64,000 nucleotides of DNA, from NCBI RefSeq assembly GCF_014633365.1, contig NC_068338.1:13030616-13094615 (forward strand). The letters are read 5' to 3'. Positions 20,613 to 33,198 of this stretch are shown here, in pieces (the first letter of the stretch is position 1; every line of letters starts with the position of its first letter). The notes under the pieces were generated by a model, which searched no databases, had not been told where the DNA came from, and saw nothing but the letters and a program-made list of their open reading frames with translations. Position numbers and translations under genes: made by a program. This stretch comes from Diospyros lotus (lineage: Eukaryota; Streptophyta; Magnoliopsida; Ericales; Ebenaceae).

Positions 20613-22884
20613 CGCAAGTATATGAAATTATTTAAATAATAAAATAGTGAATAAAATATTATTCTCAATGAGATTGTATATTAATTGTTAAAGATAGTTA
20701 ATCTTATTATTATTTAAATTATTCCAAAAATTATAATTAAACTAAATTTAAATAAAATAGAACTAATTAACTTAATTTCAACGGATCAAAGAATAACTAA
20801 AAAATAATATTAACTTATCACTACAATATTTTGAATTCACTTAAATCAATAATATTTAATTTATTTGACTGATAATCTAATTTCAATTATTTATGAAATG
20901 ATTGAACAATCCTAAAGTAATTGATATTTTCCCCCAAATCATATAAAATATATTGATTAATGTTTATTATCTATTTTTCAGTAACAATAATAAAAATCAC
21001 CAATTTATTAAGTTCAATGGTTATTTAATTTAAGTCCACAGAAATTAAGCCTTTACTTCCAACTATTCAAAATCTATTACCTAAGTTAAATCATGAAATT
21101 TTTCTTTTGATCCCATTCAATGACAATAAAGTAATTAAATATTATACAGTTATTTAATAACTTTAAAAATAATAAAAAAAAATTGGATAGATAAAAAAAT
21201 CAACTCAAACAAATATAAATTGTCAATAATTCAGCCTTCATAAAAAAATCCTAGTAAATAAAATTAATTCATAACGAATTTAACGAAATTCAGAAAACAA
21301 ACGAAAATTAATGCTCCTCTGTCTAGATCTGGAGCAGATCTGAATCGTGGCTCCAACGGATTGCCCGGCTTGCGCCACTGCTTCCGCACGCCTTGCGCCT
21401 TGCGGCTGCCTTCTGCTGCGATTGGGCCAAGCCATGCATGCGGCTTCCGTCTCTCCTCGCGCCTGCTTGAGGCGGCTTGACTTCTCCAATTCCGAATCTT
21501 CCTCCCTAATCTGCCTACTCCTCCTTTTATATTAATTTAATCCCCCCTTGTCCGCTGTCTCTCTCCAATTTTATATTAATCTTCTCCAAATGTCCGCTGC
21601 CTCCAATTTGATGACTTCAATTCTAATTTGAATTCTTTTAATCTCCATATCTCCACTTCCCTTAATTTTAAATTCTTTTAATTATTTTAATATTAATTCT
21701 CAGTATTAATTTTTAATACCAAAATTAATATTATAAATTAATCAAAAATATCTTCTTTAGAGTCCAAATCCTTGAATTTATTTTCTTTGCTTGATTCTTA
21801 CAAAAAAAAAAAAATTCAAATTATGTAAAATCCATATAAACTCACACTTCAAGTAGGAATATTGTTGAAGGAATACAACAATTAAATTTATATATCCAAG
21901 AAAACAGCTTGGTAGAGCCCGGCAAGGAAGTGGGTGGAAAGGTCTGTGCTAGTAAGGGGTGATATCAAATGCCTAGATGGAGGGTGGCTTGATTCGCCAT
22001 CCAGGATAGCAGGATTCTCAGGACCAGGCTCGATCCATTATCTTTGAAAGCAAGGGGATGCCTCGAGTCTTCGGATGCCTTTTGGGCAGAAGAGTATTCG
22101 GAATACATGTTTCTCGAAGACTTGAGTCTTCAGATGGTTGGTCTCCAGAAGGCTTTGCAGCTTAAGGAGTCTCTAGAGAAGTGGGCTCCGGGAGAGTCTT
22201 TGAAAGGTGAATTGTTTGAGGGTCTTCAGATGGGTCTGTAACACAAGCACAGTCAAAAGGCATGCGGGGAACTCTCCCACATGGGCCCTCCGATGCCAAA
22301 GTAAAATGGTGCCATGGTGCAGAATGGAATGTGTGTATGTAGTGTGGGTCTTTCAGTGAGTATCTCCGAATGGGTTTGGATCTAGAGTGTTGGACTTGTG
22401 TTTGAGTCTTCAAGAGATAGATTTGGGTCCCCCCCTAAATGGCACAAACCTGGGGTATTTATAGGTTTTGATGGTCATGTCACGTGGTAAGGTAGGACAC
22501 ATGGCATGCAGGGTTAGCTTGGAAGACTCTTCAGGCGAGAAGGTTGGGGATCAGACCGAAGGGCCTGAAGGTTTCTTCGGGGATGGAATGCCTTGAAGAG
22601 TATCCTTCGGATAGGATTTCCCATAAAACGCTTTGGAGTTATCGGGAGACTATGGCCTGGAAGACTCTTCGGATGAGCATTGGGCTTAGAGGGCCAAATG
22701 AGCTTATGGTCGGCCTGAAGACTCTTCGAGGTCATTTGGGTCTTCAGTCTTCTTGGATACTTCTTGAATTTTTTGGATTTTTGGCTTTGATTTTTCTAGG
22801 GCACCCCACAATAAGGAAAAATAACACAAAGTTAAAGAAAAAATTAGATAAAAATATATATAAATTTAAGCCTTATCATCCTCA
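20613..22884 (+). mobile_element. 3' part of an LTR retrotransposon, with 3' LTR 21863-22884
   Basis: The borders are fixed by comparison with the undisturbed flank at 16790, where the sequence runs straight through. The left part (GCACATATTCGCAAGTATAT and the AT-rich sequence after it) resembles the long 3' non-coding region of plant Gypsy elements of the Ogre/Tat kind. The 3' LTR probably starts TGTTGAAGGAATACAACAAT at 21863 and ends CA at 22884. The left side lacks a target duplication, so the 5' portion was deleted. No coding domain is readable; frames here are chance. A block with GC-rich words lies near 21340-21480. Confidence 0.6.
22040..22760. repeat. dispersed GAAGACTCTTCGG-type motif cluster in LTR
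   Basis: Words such as GAAGACTCTTCGG, AGTCTTCGGATG, AGTCTTCAGATGG and GAAGGTTTCTTCGGGG recur at least a dozen times with irregular spacing, mostly as (T)CTTC(G/A)G or its complement. A TATA-like TATTTATAGG lies at about 22458. Confidence 0.6.
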
Positions 22885-23141
22885 TTCTAATTATGTTATT
22901 TCTATTGAATATAGTTTTAATGATTCCTTATAATATTCCTAAAGATATTAAGGAATCATATAAGCTAATGTTTGCCTTATATGGTTGATCAAAAGTTGTT
23001 TGCAATAATTTTGTGGAGGACAAATATCAATTGTTCGCCAATGAACTCTAAAAACTTTTGATAGGAATATTATTGATAATTAATGTAACTTATATACCTA
23101 GACTCCCCATATGCCAATCTAGGGCATGCTCGAGCTGGTAC

Positions 23142-25288
23142 TATAATATCCCATATTTTCGTGAAGATGGCACGTATTTTAAGTGAGTTTAAAATATCGA
23201 AAAATATGTTTGAAATGGCAACGAGTGACCAAATCAGTCGCAAGGAGTCCCCTAGATCTTAGATACCTGAGGATAAAGGTATATTTTTGACGAGCGTCCT
23301 AAGGCGAGATTTATGATGCTGAAAGAAATTAAATCAGAGACGATTTTTCGGTTAAGCTAAGTTGTAGCCTAAAATAGTCGAATAATGGTAAGGGGCTTCG
23401 GGAAATCGGACATATCGAGTAATTTTGATTTAGTAATTTTGAGATTTTAAGTATCTCAATAAATTTGATGTTTGAGGGTGTAATTGTAATTAGAAAATTA
23501 TTCAAACGAAATAAGGATAAAATTAAGAGCTTATGTGATAAAATATTAAAGTTGAGGACTTGAAATAAGGGCCAAAGTGTTATTTGAAAGAAGTTTGGGG
23601 TGTTACCTTGGATTTCAAAAGTTCAATTCATTCTAGTTTTGGATTTCAAAAGCTACTTAATTATGGCTTTGAGTCTTTGGATTCCACGGCTTAGATTGTG
23701 ACAAGTGGCATAATGTGATTGGTTGGAGAAATCTATAAAAAGGAACCATGGGTTGTTCTCAAATCATTCCAAGCAAGTTTGAGGAGTGAAGCACTCTAAG
23801 AGGAGGAGCTTGCTCTAGAGAGAGAGAAGGGAGTTCGGCAAGAAAGCGGGAAGAAAGCGGCGGAGAACGAGCCTCGTCGAAGTTGCGGGTCTTCGCCGGA
23901 GTTCGCCAAAATTAGTCAGCAAAAAAGCGAGGTAAGTCCTTTTTTTTTGATAATCCTGTAGAGGGGGAAGAAAAGGTCACGTAGGTTCAAACGGGGGTCG
24001 AATCGGAGTTAAAACGAGGGAGATATGGCCGAAAAATGAAAATGACACAATGTTGTCCGAAATCTGGCAGCAGCGCGTGAGATACATGTGCCGAAAGTGG
24101 CTGCGCATGAGCCACCTTTCCAGGGCGCGTGAGAGGCCTATTTTCCTTCAAATTTTTCAGTTATGTCCCTACTTTAATGCCCCTCAACCTTATGTAAAAA
24201 TATTTGAGGTTAGGTTTATCAAAACACATGTTTTCTGCATAAACCTAGTCCGTTTGCTGTGAAATTATACCGTTGAAGAGATAAACCAACAAGGTGAGAC
24301 TCTTATACTCCAAATCCTATTTTTTATTCTCTTATGAGAGACTTCTATTGCATGAGACGTGTTTTGTGAAGTTCTTACACATAAACGCTTGTTATTCACT
24401 TACGTGAAATCATGATGCATATATGAAATGTATTTTTCTGAAAATTATATGCTATTGGCTTTTTAACTGTTGCATTTATAAAATTCGTGTGGCCATACTG
24501 TTGTACCTATTTGTTGTTGGCCAAGGGCAAAAGTCGGATATCCCTCGAGAGGCACTATGCATGCGCCATTGAGAAAGCTCTCGTGGGGAAGACCGTGAGT
24601 CTGAAGAACAACGGATGTGGTGCTTGCATGAGTTCTATGAGGTCGGGTCGAAGTGACATGATTAGGGACCTCCCGAGAGGTGCTATGCGTGCGCTATTGA
24701 GAAAACTCTCGTTGGAGGAGGCTGACGTGTTCACGAGACACTTCGGAGTAGTTCTCGTTGTCTTCTCATGCATTTTATACCTGATCATGCATTAATATAA
24801 ACTATTTTTGGAGTTTCTCACTAGAAGATTCATCTTTTAATTGGACTATGTCCCTACAATATTCAAACGTTCCAGGTTCGACGAGTGGCTCTAAGGGAAA
24901 GGAGATAGCTGAAGAATAAGTTTAATCTGCTGTCTGTATCATGTTTAGCATATTTTTGTTTATGTGTGAACCTATGTAGTTTTGGATATGTTTAAGATGT
25001 TCAGTTATCACTTGATGATGTCCATGTAATATATTTTGTAGACGTCTTAAACAATTTTATAATAAATAAAGTGTTAGGTTGTGAACCATATTAGGTTCGA
25101 TCTAGCTTCCACTTTCAAAATTTTAACACCTATCTTAGCTATTCGATTATTAGATTTGATAAGTTGAGAAGGTGAAAATTAGGGTTTTTGGGATATTGTG
25201 TGATGTATGGCAGTGATTGTGATATGAAAAATTTTTATATTGCCAAAATCCTAAGTTATAACACGCTCAAGAAATTTGGGGTGTTACA
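23142..25288 (+). mobile_element. solo LTR of a Gypsy-like family (TGTAATACCCC...GGGTGTTACA)
   Basis: Starts TATAATATCCCATATTTTCG (start TG changed to TA) and ends GGGGTGTTACA. It aligns with a second copy at 40970-43049. Target duplication GGTAC (23137-23141) / TGTAC (25289-25293). The undisturbed homologous site near 17040 confirms the insertion point. TATA box CTATAAAAAGG at about 23732. Several short frames inside (24050-24795) match between copies only as LTR sequence and show no protein family. Confidence 0.9.
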
Positions 25289-25395
25289 TGTACTGCCATT
25301 TAGGCTACGCTCAGACTTGTTCAACCATCTACACCAAATTAAGCCTCACTTGGCCACCCGGGCTAAACTCCAACCAAGCTTAAAAGGGTCTTGCA
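25289..25395 (+). other. end of duplicated kinase 3' flank
   Basis: This matches 17046-17150 (CATTTAGGCTACGCT and what follows). Homology ends near 25395, marking the right border of the duplicated segment. Confidence 0.8.
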
Positions 25396-26249
25396 CTGAC
25401 CTAAAGACAAACAAGTCTAACAAAGGATTTGACTTATCTAATTCCGAATGGATTCTTTCCTAGAATTAATGGGTAAAAACAATTGCAACTAGAAAATCCC
25501 TTCCCAATGGTCCAATGATCAAGTCTAATCCCAATAAGCTTCGAATAAATCCTCTCTCTTAGAACTTAGGAAGATGGTCTTTGAAGATAAGACTAATATC
25601 TTTCAAATTATTTAGGATTACTATTTCTAGATGGTATCTATAACACCCTACCCCTAGCCCAAGGTAGTAAAGAGAACACTAGCATTCTTGCTTAAGGAGA
25701 ACACTTGATTGGGAGTTATCAACTAGGGATAATTGAGTTATGCGCTAATAAATTGTTCTCCCACTAACTAGGCTAAAAAAAAAAAAAAGCTCTGTAGAAA
25801 CATGAAACCATTCTTGGTGAGTACTCCATTTGAATACGTCACTTGAGTGAAGGTGAGCTTTCTTATGTTCTACACTTTTGAAGATTCTATAATTTCATAT
25901 AACCTAGTATGCAATAATAATTCCATCATACAATTAAGATCGATCAATTGACATATCACGAAATTGTCAAGCATAAATAACATCAAACATAAATGGAGTT
26001 TGCGGTTTGTTATGCACATGCATGCTTTGAATAAACAAACACCAATATTTACCCTCAACTTGGGAATTACATTCCTGAGAAAACCAATAATATCTGCACA
26101 ATGTTGCCACACACTTATGGACTTTGTCAAACTAGAAACACTTATCCTTAAATTCCTATCCATTCTTCAACCTTTATATGCTCGCTCTATCATTATCTTG
26201 TCTTTGTTGAACCTAGAATAGCCATTAAAAGTAGAGGGGGAAAATGATG
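25396..26249. other. non-coding, no gene recognised
   Basis: No frame has a recognisable family. A purine run AGTAGAGGGGGAAAATG (26230-26246) just before the next LTR-like sequence may be a polypurine tract, so part of this stretch may be the untranslated 3' region of that element. Confidence 0.4.
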
Positions 26250-27078
26250 TGTTGTTGCAAAAATACAACAATTAAAATTTATAATCCTACGGAGTTGGAT
26301 GTTGCTTGGGTAGAACAAGGTTATAGCATGAGAAGACCAATGTTTTGAAGATAATCCTTGAGGAGTTGAGAAGTAGTCCCCAAGGAGTTGTGAGGATAGT
26401 CCTTGAGGAGTTGTAAGGATGGTCCTCAAGGAATTGCGAGGATAATCCTTGAGGAGTCGCGACATAGTCCTCAAGGAGTTTGGGAATTCCTCAAGCAGTT
26501 GTGTCTTCTGAAGTTTAGGAAGTCCTCCAGGAGTTATGCCTTGAGGAGATGAGAAGTCCTCAAGTAGTTGTACCATACTTCTTGAATAAGCTGTTTTGAG
26601 GGTTGGAAGAGGCATGTGTCGTTGTGAGGGACACCTCCTATACTTGTGAGGGAAGAGCTTCTTCTTTAAGGAAAGGAGCCTGTCATTGTCCAAGATAAGG
26701 AGATCTTCATCTTGAAGGAGATCTTGTGAAAAGATTAAATGCTCTATAAGACTGGAATGCAATTAAAAGGCACACAAGGATGTGTCTTATGCAGGCCCTC
26801 TAATGCTTAAATAAGTCAACATGTTGGAGAAGCAGGTTAACAATTAAACAAGCAAATTAAGTGATAAATATGCTTAGGGTAAGTAAATATGTGCTATGTG
26901 TGTGTTTTCAGGATTTGATCCATTCAATGAGGAGCATTAACCCTTATTTATACCCTAGAGTAAAGGGACGAGGACAAGTGCCTAGACACGTGTCACGATT
27001 TCTTTGACCATGCATAGAGAGTGAGTTAACCTAGCAAGTTAAGCATGATTAGGCTAAATTACCTATCAAGGCGTATAC
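26250..27078 (+). mobile_element. partial LTR, same family as 21863-22884
   Basis: Starts TGTTGTTGCAAAAATACAAC followed by AATTAAAATTTATA, homologous to the start at 21863. A possible polypurine tract precedes it. A cluster of CCTTGAGGAGTT words (26340-26580) sits where the other copy carries GAAGACTC words. TATA-like TTATTTATACCC is at about 26942. It is interrupted at 27079 by element D. Confidence 0.55.
26340..26580. repeat. degenerate CCTTGAGGAGTTG repeat
   Basis: About ten copies of TCCTTGAGGAGTTG or TCCTCAAGGAGTTG, spaced about 20-28 bp, often with GTGAGGATAG between. The word includes the near-palindromes CCTTGAGG and CCTCAAGG. Confidence 0.75.
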
Positions 27079-29071
27079 CATTAGTGATAGTTCCCTTAAT
27101 GCTAGATTTACACTATATGAGATGTGTGTGAGATGTAATCTAGATAATTAATAAAAGATCATATCTTCATTCATACTCTACATCTTTTCTTTATGAATGA
27201 GTCCTTAGTTTTCCTGGTAAAGATCCAATTCTTAAGTGTTAAAGATTATGTGACGAGGATCTTTAATTTAGGATATCTTAAAGGTATTTTTGGTCCTCAA
27301 ATTTATCAAAAGAGGAATATGATTTATCGATCAAGGACCGGCACATAGGCTACTACCATTGATTGGCATGAGATGCTAATGGTAATGGGGTGGTGACTCA
27401 CATGCCAAATTGCATGAGATGCATATAGTGGACATGTGGGTGGGTGTTAGTTGAACATCCACTAAATGTGATGCCTACGACAAATCACATGGCTTTGAGG
27501 ATTAATGATTTATTGCTGGGTTTTGATTGTGTATCTGGACCTTTAACCAAAAGTGACAAAGTTGTCTTGTGCATTGGTATTAGGGATTTACTGTTGAGAG
27601 AAACCATTCGGTGTAAGAGGTGGGGATGCACTATGTGTGGTCTCCGTATAGTGGTGTATGGAGGCAAGTGTTAGCTGATGAGATCCATTAACCTCCATTG
27701 GATGGGGGTGAACATCCTAGGTGATCTAAGTTAGTTTTGATTATAAATCCTCTATCTAGGATGAGCTTAATCAAAAAGGAGTTTCTGGTGTTGGAAGAGT
27801 TCTAACATGCTACATCAATCACACCATACTGGATTTGACATAGTTACCGAGTCTTGTGAGTTTAATTAGTCTATGACTCTCACTCAGTTGGGATGTTAGT
27901 CAGTGGAGGGACTATAGTGCATAGTAATCGAAGAACCTTAATAGGTTCATTCGAAGTTTAGACTTCATTGTCATTAAGATTGTCCTGAGTCCTGACTAGA
28001 GGATACTTAGGATCTTTCAGGGTGCTCAGGGGTTTGGAAAGATCCTCTTAATAGGTTGAAGTGTTCGAATGATGTCAAGGAGTTGACGTGTCTAGATTGC
28101 TATATGTCTATAAACCTACAAAGTCACACGCATTCTGGGTAATGTATTAGATTAGTAAACCATTGCTATTAGTGTGTTCCTTGTCACTAAGAGTTAATGA
28201 TGCCAGTTGAAACTAAGAGTTAGCTATATGAATCTATAAATTTGGGAGACCGCTAAGAGTTAGTAAGTCACATTGTTAAGAGTTAATGGGGGCCTTGGTT
28301 CCATTAAAAGTTAGTGTAATATGACAAAGCTGGAGCGTTGTTGGCAAAATCGGTCGATCGGAGCATGAAGCGGTCGATCGATCCTATCATGTGGTCAACT
28401 GTCAATAAATGCTCTGATGTAGTGCATGATAAGAGAGAGGGAGACGAAGAGGCATGCATAAGAAGCCTTATTTACAGAAGAGAAATTGAGAGAGGGTTTG
28501 AGAGAAGGCCATCATTCAGTTACTCCCTTATTTCTTCTTCTTCTTCGTCTTCGTTTATTTCTTCCTTTTCAATCTCCATTGTTGCAAGTTGCTTCTTCTT
28601 ACTCCAAGCTTTATCGTAGCATCTCCTTCTTGTCTTCTCCCATCTAGATCTAGCTTTTGGACAGCCACGTTACAACCGAAAGGAACCTTGAAATAGCTTC
28701 AATTCACCTTCATCGAGAGGGTCCTAGCATGACTCCGGTGAAAGGTTTCGAGGTGGCTCAGGCGTGGACTGACCAGGTCTTCTACAGTTGAGGAGGCAGG
28801 CTGGTCACCTGAGTTACAGATTTGGCAATAAGGAGGAGGAGGATCGTTGGAAAACCAACAACCCTAAAAGCATTTGTGGAGGTATACCACTGACCCCTTA
28901 TGGATGTTTTCTTTTATCGATGCATATGGATGATTAATACCGTGTCTTGCAAGGGTTATTTTATGCTTTTGTTGTGCATATTTTTGTATTATAAATGCTT
29001 TGAAATCTGAAAACCCTTGCATTAATCCACCAAGAGTTGAGTTTTTTCCCTCGGGCCCCCACTTCCTTTCA
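27079..29071 (+). mobile_element. Copia element D, 5' LTR
   Basis: Starts CATTAGTGATAG (family start TGTTAGTG, first two bases changed) and ends CCTTTCA immediately before a primer-binding site. Length 1993 bp, close to the related LTRs of A and C. GGTCGATCG words near 28345-28382. Frames 27444-27674 and 28338-28619 lie within it and are LTR sequence, not genes. Confidence 0.85.
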
Positions 29072-29072
29072 A

Positions 29073-29085
29073 TGATATCAGAGCC
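29073..29085 (+). other. primer-binding site of element D
   Basis: TGATATCAGAGCC differs at one base from TGGTATCAGAGCC, the complement of the initiator Met-tRNA 3' end used by plant Copia elements. Thirty-four bases further on the element is interrupted by element C. Confidence 0.85.
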
Positions 29086-29119
29086 TTAGCTCAATATTTT
29101 CATCCTATGCATGTGTTTT

Positions 29120-30322
29120 TGTTAGTGATAGTATCCTAGATATTAGATTTACATTCTATCGGATGTATGTGAATGACACTGTTGATTGTTCTTGATATTA
29201 ATAAAGGTCATATTTTCATTCATCCATCTCATCTATATGAATGAGTCCCTAGTTTCTTGGTAGAGTTCCTACACTCAAGGTGTTGAGATTGTGTGACTTG
29301 GTTCTCTAGTTCAAGATTTTTTAAAGGTACTCTCAGTCCTTAAATTTATCAGAAGGGGAATATGATCTATCGATTAGTGGACCAGTACATGGGCTACCAC
29401 TATTGTTAGCATAGGATGCTAATGGGAATAGGGTGGTGAGTCACACGCCACATTATATGGGAAGCATATCGTAAACATGTTGGTAGAACATTCGTTGAGT
29501 GTAATGCATGCGACAGATCACCGAAAGATCACATGGCATGAGGATTAACGATCTATTGATGGCTCTCGATTGTGTATATGGTCCTTTGACCAGAGACGAC
29601 ATAGTGTCTTATGCATTAGTGGTCAGGATTTGCCATTGAGCGAAACCATCCACTGTAAGGGGTGGGGATGCTCATTGTGTGGTCTCTATGTAGTGGTGTA
29701 TGGAGATAGATGTTCGTTGATGGGATCTATTAGCCTCCATTAGATGGGGGTGCACATCCTATGTGGTCCATGTTGGTGGTAGTGATTAGAAATCCCTTAG
29801 TCAAGGTGACCATTAGATTAGAAAGAGTTCCAATGTTAGATTGGATTTGACAAGCTACCTATACCACACGCCTTACTGGATCTGTCATAGTTACTGAGTC
29901 CTGTGAGTTTAATCAGTTCATGACTCTCACTCGATCGGGATGTTAGTCAATGGAAGGATAATAATGCACGATAATCGAGGAGCCTTAATAGGGTCATATG
30001 AAGTTGGACTTCATTGTCATTAGGATCGTCATAAGTTTTGGCTAAAGGATACTCAGGATTTTTCAGCGTACTCTAGGATTTGGAGAGATCCTCTTAGAAG
30101 GTCGATGGGATCGGCCAACGTCAAGGAGTTGATGTGTCCTAATTGCTACATGGCTATGAACATAGAAAGTCTCACGCATACCGAGTAATGTATCGGATTA
30201 GTGATCCCTTACTTTTAGTGTGTTCCTCGCCACTGTGGGATAGTGATTTTGGTTGCTATCATATGTGGGACACATTGATATATGGATATGGGAGATTACT
30301 ATTGGATAGCAGAGGCCTTGGT
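29120..30322 (+). mobile_element. Copia element C, 5' LTR, first part
   Basis: Starts TGTTAGTGATAGTATCC inside the leader of D (left flank GTTTT). It is cut at 30322 by element A and resumes at 56184. Together the two pieces make about 2140 bp, matching the family LTR length. Confidence 0.85.
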
Positions 30323-32311
30323 TGTTAGTGTTACATAGTACCCTAAATGCTAGATTTACAATACATGTGATGTATGTGTTTGGCACTAATGATGTAATCT
30401 TGTAACATATATAATTTTATATATGAGGTCATATCTTCACTCATATTCTACCTTTTCATTTATGAATAAGTCCTTAGATTTCTTGGTAAAGATTTGGTTC
30501 TAAAGTGTTAAGAATGATATAACACAGATTTCCAGTTCAAGATTTCTTAAAGGTATTCTTGGTCTTGACATTTATCAGAAGCAGAATATGATTTATCCAT
30601 TATGGACCAGCATGTGTGCTACTACCATTATTTAGCATGAGATGCTAAGGAGTATGCATGGTGTGTCATATGCCATCTTGCATGAGATTGAGATAGTAGA
30701 CATGTGAGTGGGTGTTAGCTAAACATCTATTGAATGTGACGCCCATGACTGATCACATGATTTAAGGATTAATGATTTGTTGCTGGTTCTTGATTATGTA
30801 TCTGGTCCTTTGACTAGAGGTGACAAAGTTGTCTTGTGCATTGGTGTCAAAGATTTGCTGTTGAGCGGAACCATCTAGAGTAAGAGATGGGAATGCTCTC
30901 TGTGTGATCTTCGGGCAGTGGTGTATGGAGGCAAATGTTTGCTGATAGGATCCATTGTCCTCCATCAGATAGGGGTGAACATCCTATGTGGTCTTAGTTG
31001 CTTGTGGTTAGTAAACCTTTGGCCTGGGTGGGCATGATCGGTAAAGTGTTATCGATGTAGGAAGTCGTTTTGAGATGCTACCTCGATCACATCATTCTAG
31101 ATCTAACATAGTCACCAAGTCTTGTGAGTTTAATTAGTCAATGACTCTCACTCAGTCAGAATGTTAGTTAGTGGAAGGATTATAGAGCACGATAATCGAA
31201 AAACTTTAATAGGTTCATCTAAAGTTTAGACTTCATTGCCATTACGTTCATCCTGACTCCAGGTTAGGAGATACTCAAGATCTTTTAGGATGCTATGGGA
31301 TTTCGAGAGATCCTCTTAGTAGGTTGAAGCGTTCAGCAGGCATCAAAGTATTGACATGTCTTGTTTGGTACATGGCTATGAACCTAGAAAGTCACACACG
31401 CACTGAGTGTTGCGCCAAGTAATGATCCATCATTGTATATGTGTTGCTCTTCATTAAAGAGTTAATGATACCGGCTACGATTGAGCCTCATCCAGTGAGA
31501 TCCAATAGTATGGGAGACCTCTAAATGTTAGTGGGGCACATCGTTAAGAGTTAACGAGACCTCGATGTCACTAAGTGTTAGTGAAAAGGCTATTATTGGA
31601 TAATAACGGGGTAAAGTGTAATATATACATATTTCTAGGTGGCTACAGGCATGACTGTTGACTGTTTTTTACATACTATCGATTGTTTCTTCCGAGCCTA
31701 GCCTCCCATGAAGTGCATGTATATATTGGAGTGGAGATAATGGAGGGGGCACTTGAACGTCTGATAGTTTTGAAAAGCTTGGAGAGATTTCAGAGCTATC
31801 TCTCGGTAGCTTCTTCTTCCTTCTTGCTTCCTTGTTCTTCCTCTATTGATGCAAGCTCTAGGTATTATTGTTACTCCATACCTCTTGCTTGTTCTTCCAT
31901 CTTAGTTTCTAGCAGTTGGACAACAAGTTGCAGATTTGGAATCGCACCAGCCTCGGGTTACCTTTTTCAAAAGGGCCCTAGTCATACTCTGAAGAAGGGT
32001 CTAGTGGTAGCTCGGGCATGGATAGACTAGGTCCTCTTTGTTTGAGGAGGCGGGTTGGTCACCCGACTTGCATGCATGTGGGAGTTTCTTGGAGTAGCTT
32101 CGTGGACAACCAGCAGTGACAAAAATGTCCTAGAGCTATTTCTATATAACCCCTTAGGGATAGTTTTGCAATTTCGTACATGTGGATGACTTATACCTAG
32201 TCTTACAAGGGGTGTTTTTCTTTCGTTGTGCATTTGTTTTGAAAAAGTTTTAAAACCTCATATCCCTTGCATTGATCCACCAAGTGTTGGTTTTCGAGCC
32301 TCTCCCTTTGA
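30323..32311 (+). mobile_element. Copia element A, 5' LTR
   Basis: Starts TGTTAGTGTTACATAG, ends CTCCCTTTGA (final CA changed to GA). Left flank TTGGT (30318-30322) matches TTGTT (56179-56183) after the 3' LTR at four of five positions, giving the whole element as 30323-56178 including its own insertions. Length 1989 bp. Frame 31683-32030 is LTR sequence. Confidence 0.88.
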
Positions 32312-32312
32312 G

Positions 32313-32325
32313 TGGTATCAGAGTC
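32313..32325 (+). other. primer-binding site of element A
   Basis: TGGTATCAGAGTC, complementary to initiator Met-tRNA, two bases after the LTR as in the sister elements. Confidence 0.9.
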
Positions 32326-32642
32326 TTGGCTCGATATTTTCATCCCATGCAAGTGTTTGGTGCATTTTGTGTATATTTTGGGCCTCAATTGCTTGCTGTT
32401 TTTCTTGCAGTTATGCAGTGGGAGTCGACATTTTTGTCCAAACTGTCGACCGGCCTGATTAGTGATCAATTTTGTAAAAATTTTGTTATAATTTCACCCT
32501 TATTTTGATCTTAAAATAGTTTAAATTGAATATTATTATGCATTTTGTGATTTTGTGCATGTTTAAAATATTAATATAAAAATATATATAAAATATAAAA
32601 AAAATAAATATAATATATATAATAATATAATAATATAAAAAT

Positions 32643-32800
32643 ATGAAAAGCCCAGGCCCAAGCCCAACACAAGGAAGGCCCAAGCCCAACACAATGAGGG
32701 CCCAAGCCCAAGCTCAAGCCCAACACAATGAAGGCCCAAGCCCAAAGCTCAAGCCCAACACAAGGAAGGCCCAAGCCCAAAAACATGAAAAACCCAAGTC
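32643..32800. repeat. GGCCCAAGCCCAA repeat array
   Basis: Around fifteen (A/G)GCCCA words, many within CAACACAA(T/G)GAAGGCCCAAG units of about 22-40 bp. On the minus strand these read TGGGC(T/C), the core of plant 'site II' promoter elements known to bind TCP factors. They lie about 215-370 bp upstream of the TATA box. The open frames on both strands are repeat products. Confidence 0.75.
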
Positions 32801-32810
32801 CCACAAATTG

Positions 32811-32960
32811 ATGATATCATCGCTTACATCATGGGTTGGAATGACATCATCGCTTACATCATGGGTTGGAGTGACATCATCGCTTACATCATGGGTTGGA
32901 GTAACATCATCGCTTACATCATGAGTTGGAATTACATCATCGCTTACATCATTAATTAGA
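32811..32960. repeat. 30-bp tandem repeat, five units
   Basis: Five units of exactly 30 bp start at 32811, 32841, 32871, 32901 and 32931. The core ACATCATCGCTTACATCATG is followed by GGTTGGA. The first four are nearly identical and the last drifts. It contains a repeated ACATCAT word twice per unit. Confidence 0.95.
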
Positions 32961-33004
32961 TATTTTGTATTATTAAATTATATAATTGAATAGTTTCCAT
33001 TACA

Positions 33005-33030
33005 TTTTCTAGCCTATAAATAGAGCACTT
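33005..33030 (+). promoter_or_regulatory. LTR TATA box
   Basis: AGCCTATAAATAGAGCAC is a canonical plant TATA context. It is downstream of the AGCCCA array and the 30-bp array, giving a compact promoter layout within the solo LTR. Confidence 0.65.
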
Positions 33031-33198
33031 AGGGTGCATTTGTAAGGATTGAATTTTCTTATAATGAAAGTATAATTGTGATCTTTAGATTTCTCTCTTA
33101 AATTTTCAACTTTAGTTTCTATATAGTTTTGTTCTTAGAATTTCTCTCTTAAATCTTTAACCTTTGTTTCCATATAGTTGTATTATGTTATTCATATT

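Noticed and set aside
26193..26762. 189-residue minus-strand frame
   Set aside because: It spans the CCTTGAGGAGTT array; the protein is made of repeated short words and has no domain.
28338..32030. Frames 28338-28619 and 31683-32030 as small genes
   Set aside because: Both lie inside Copia LTRs of D and A, are not conserved as protein between the related LTRs, and have no domain.
32571..32924. Repetitive frames (Ala-Gln-rich plus strand, Gly-Leu-rich minus strand)
   Set aside because: Products of the AGCCCAA and 30-bp arrays inside an LTR.
32811..32960. Regular 30-bp repeats considered as a CRISPR-like array
   Set aside because: Units are contiguous with no unique spacers, and the genome is a plant; it is a minisatellite.
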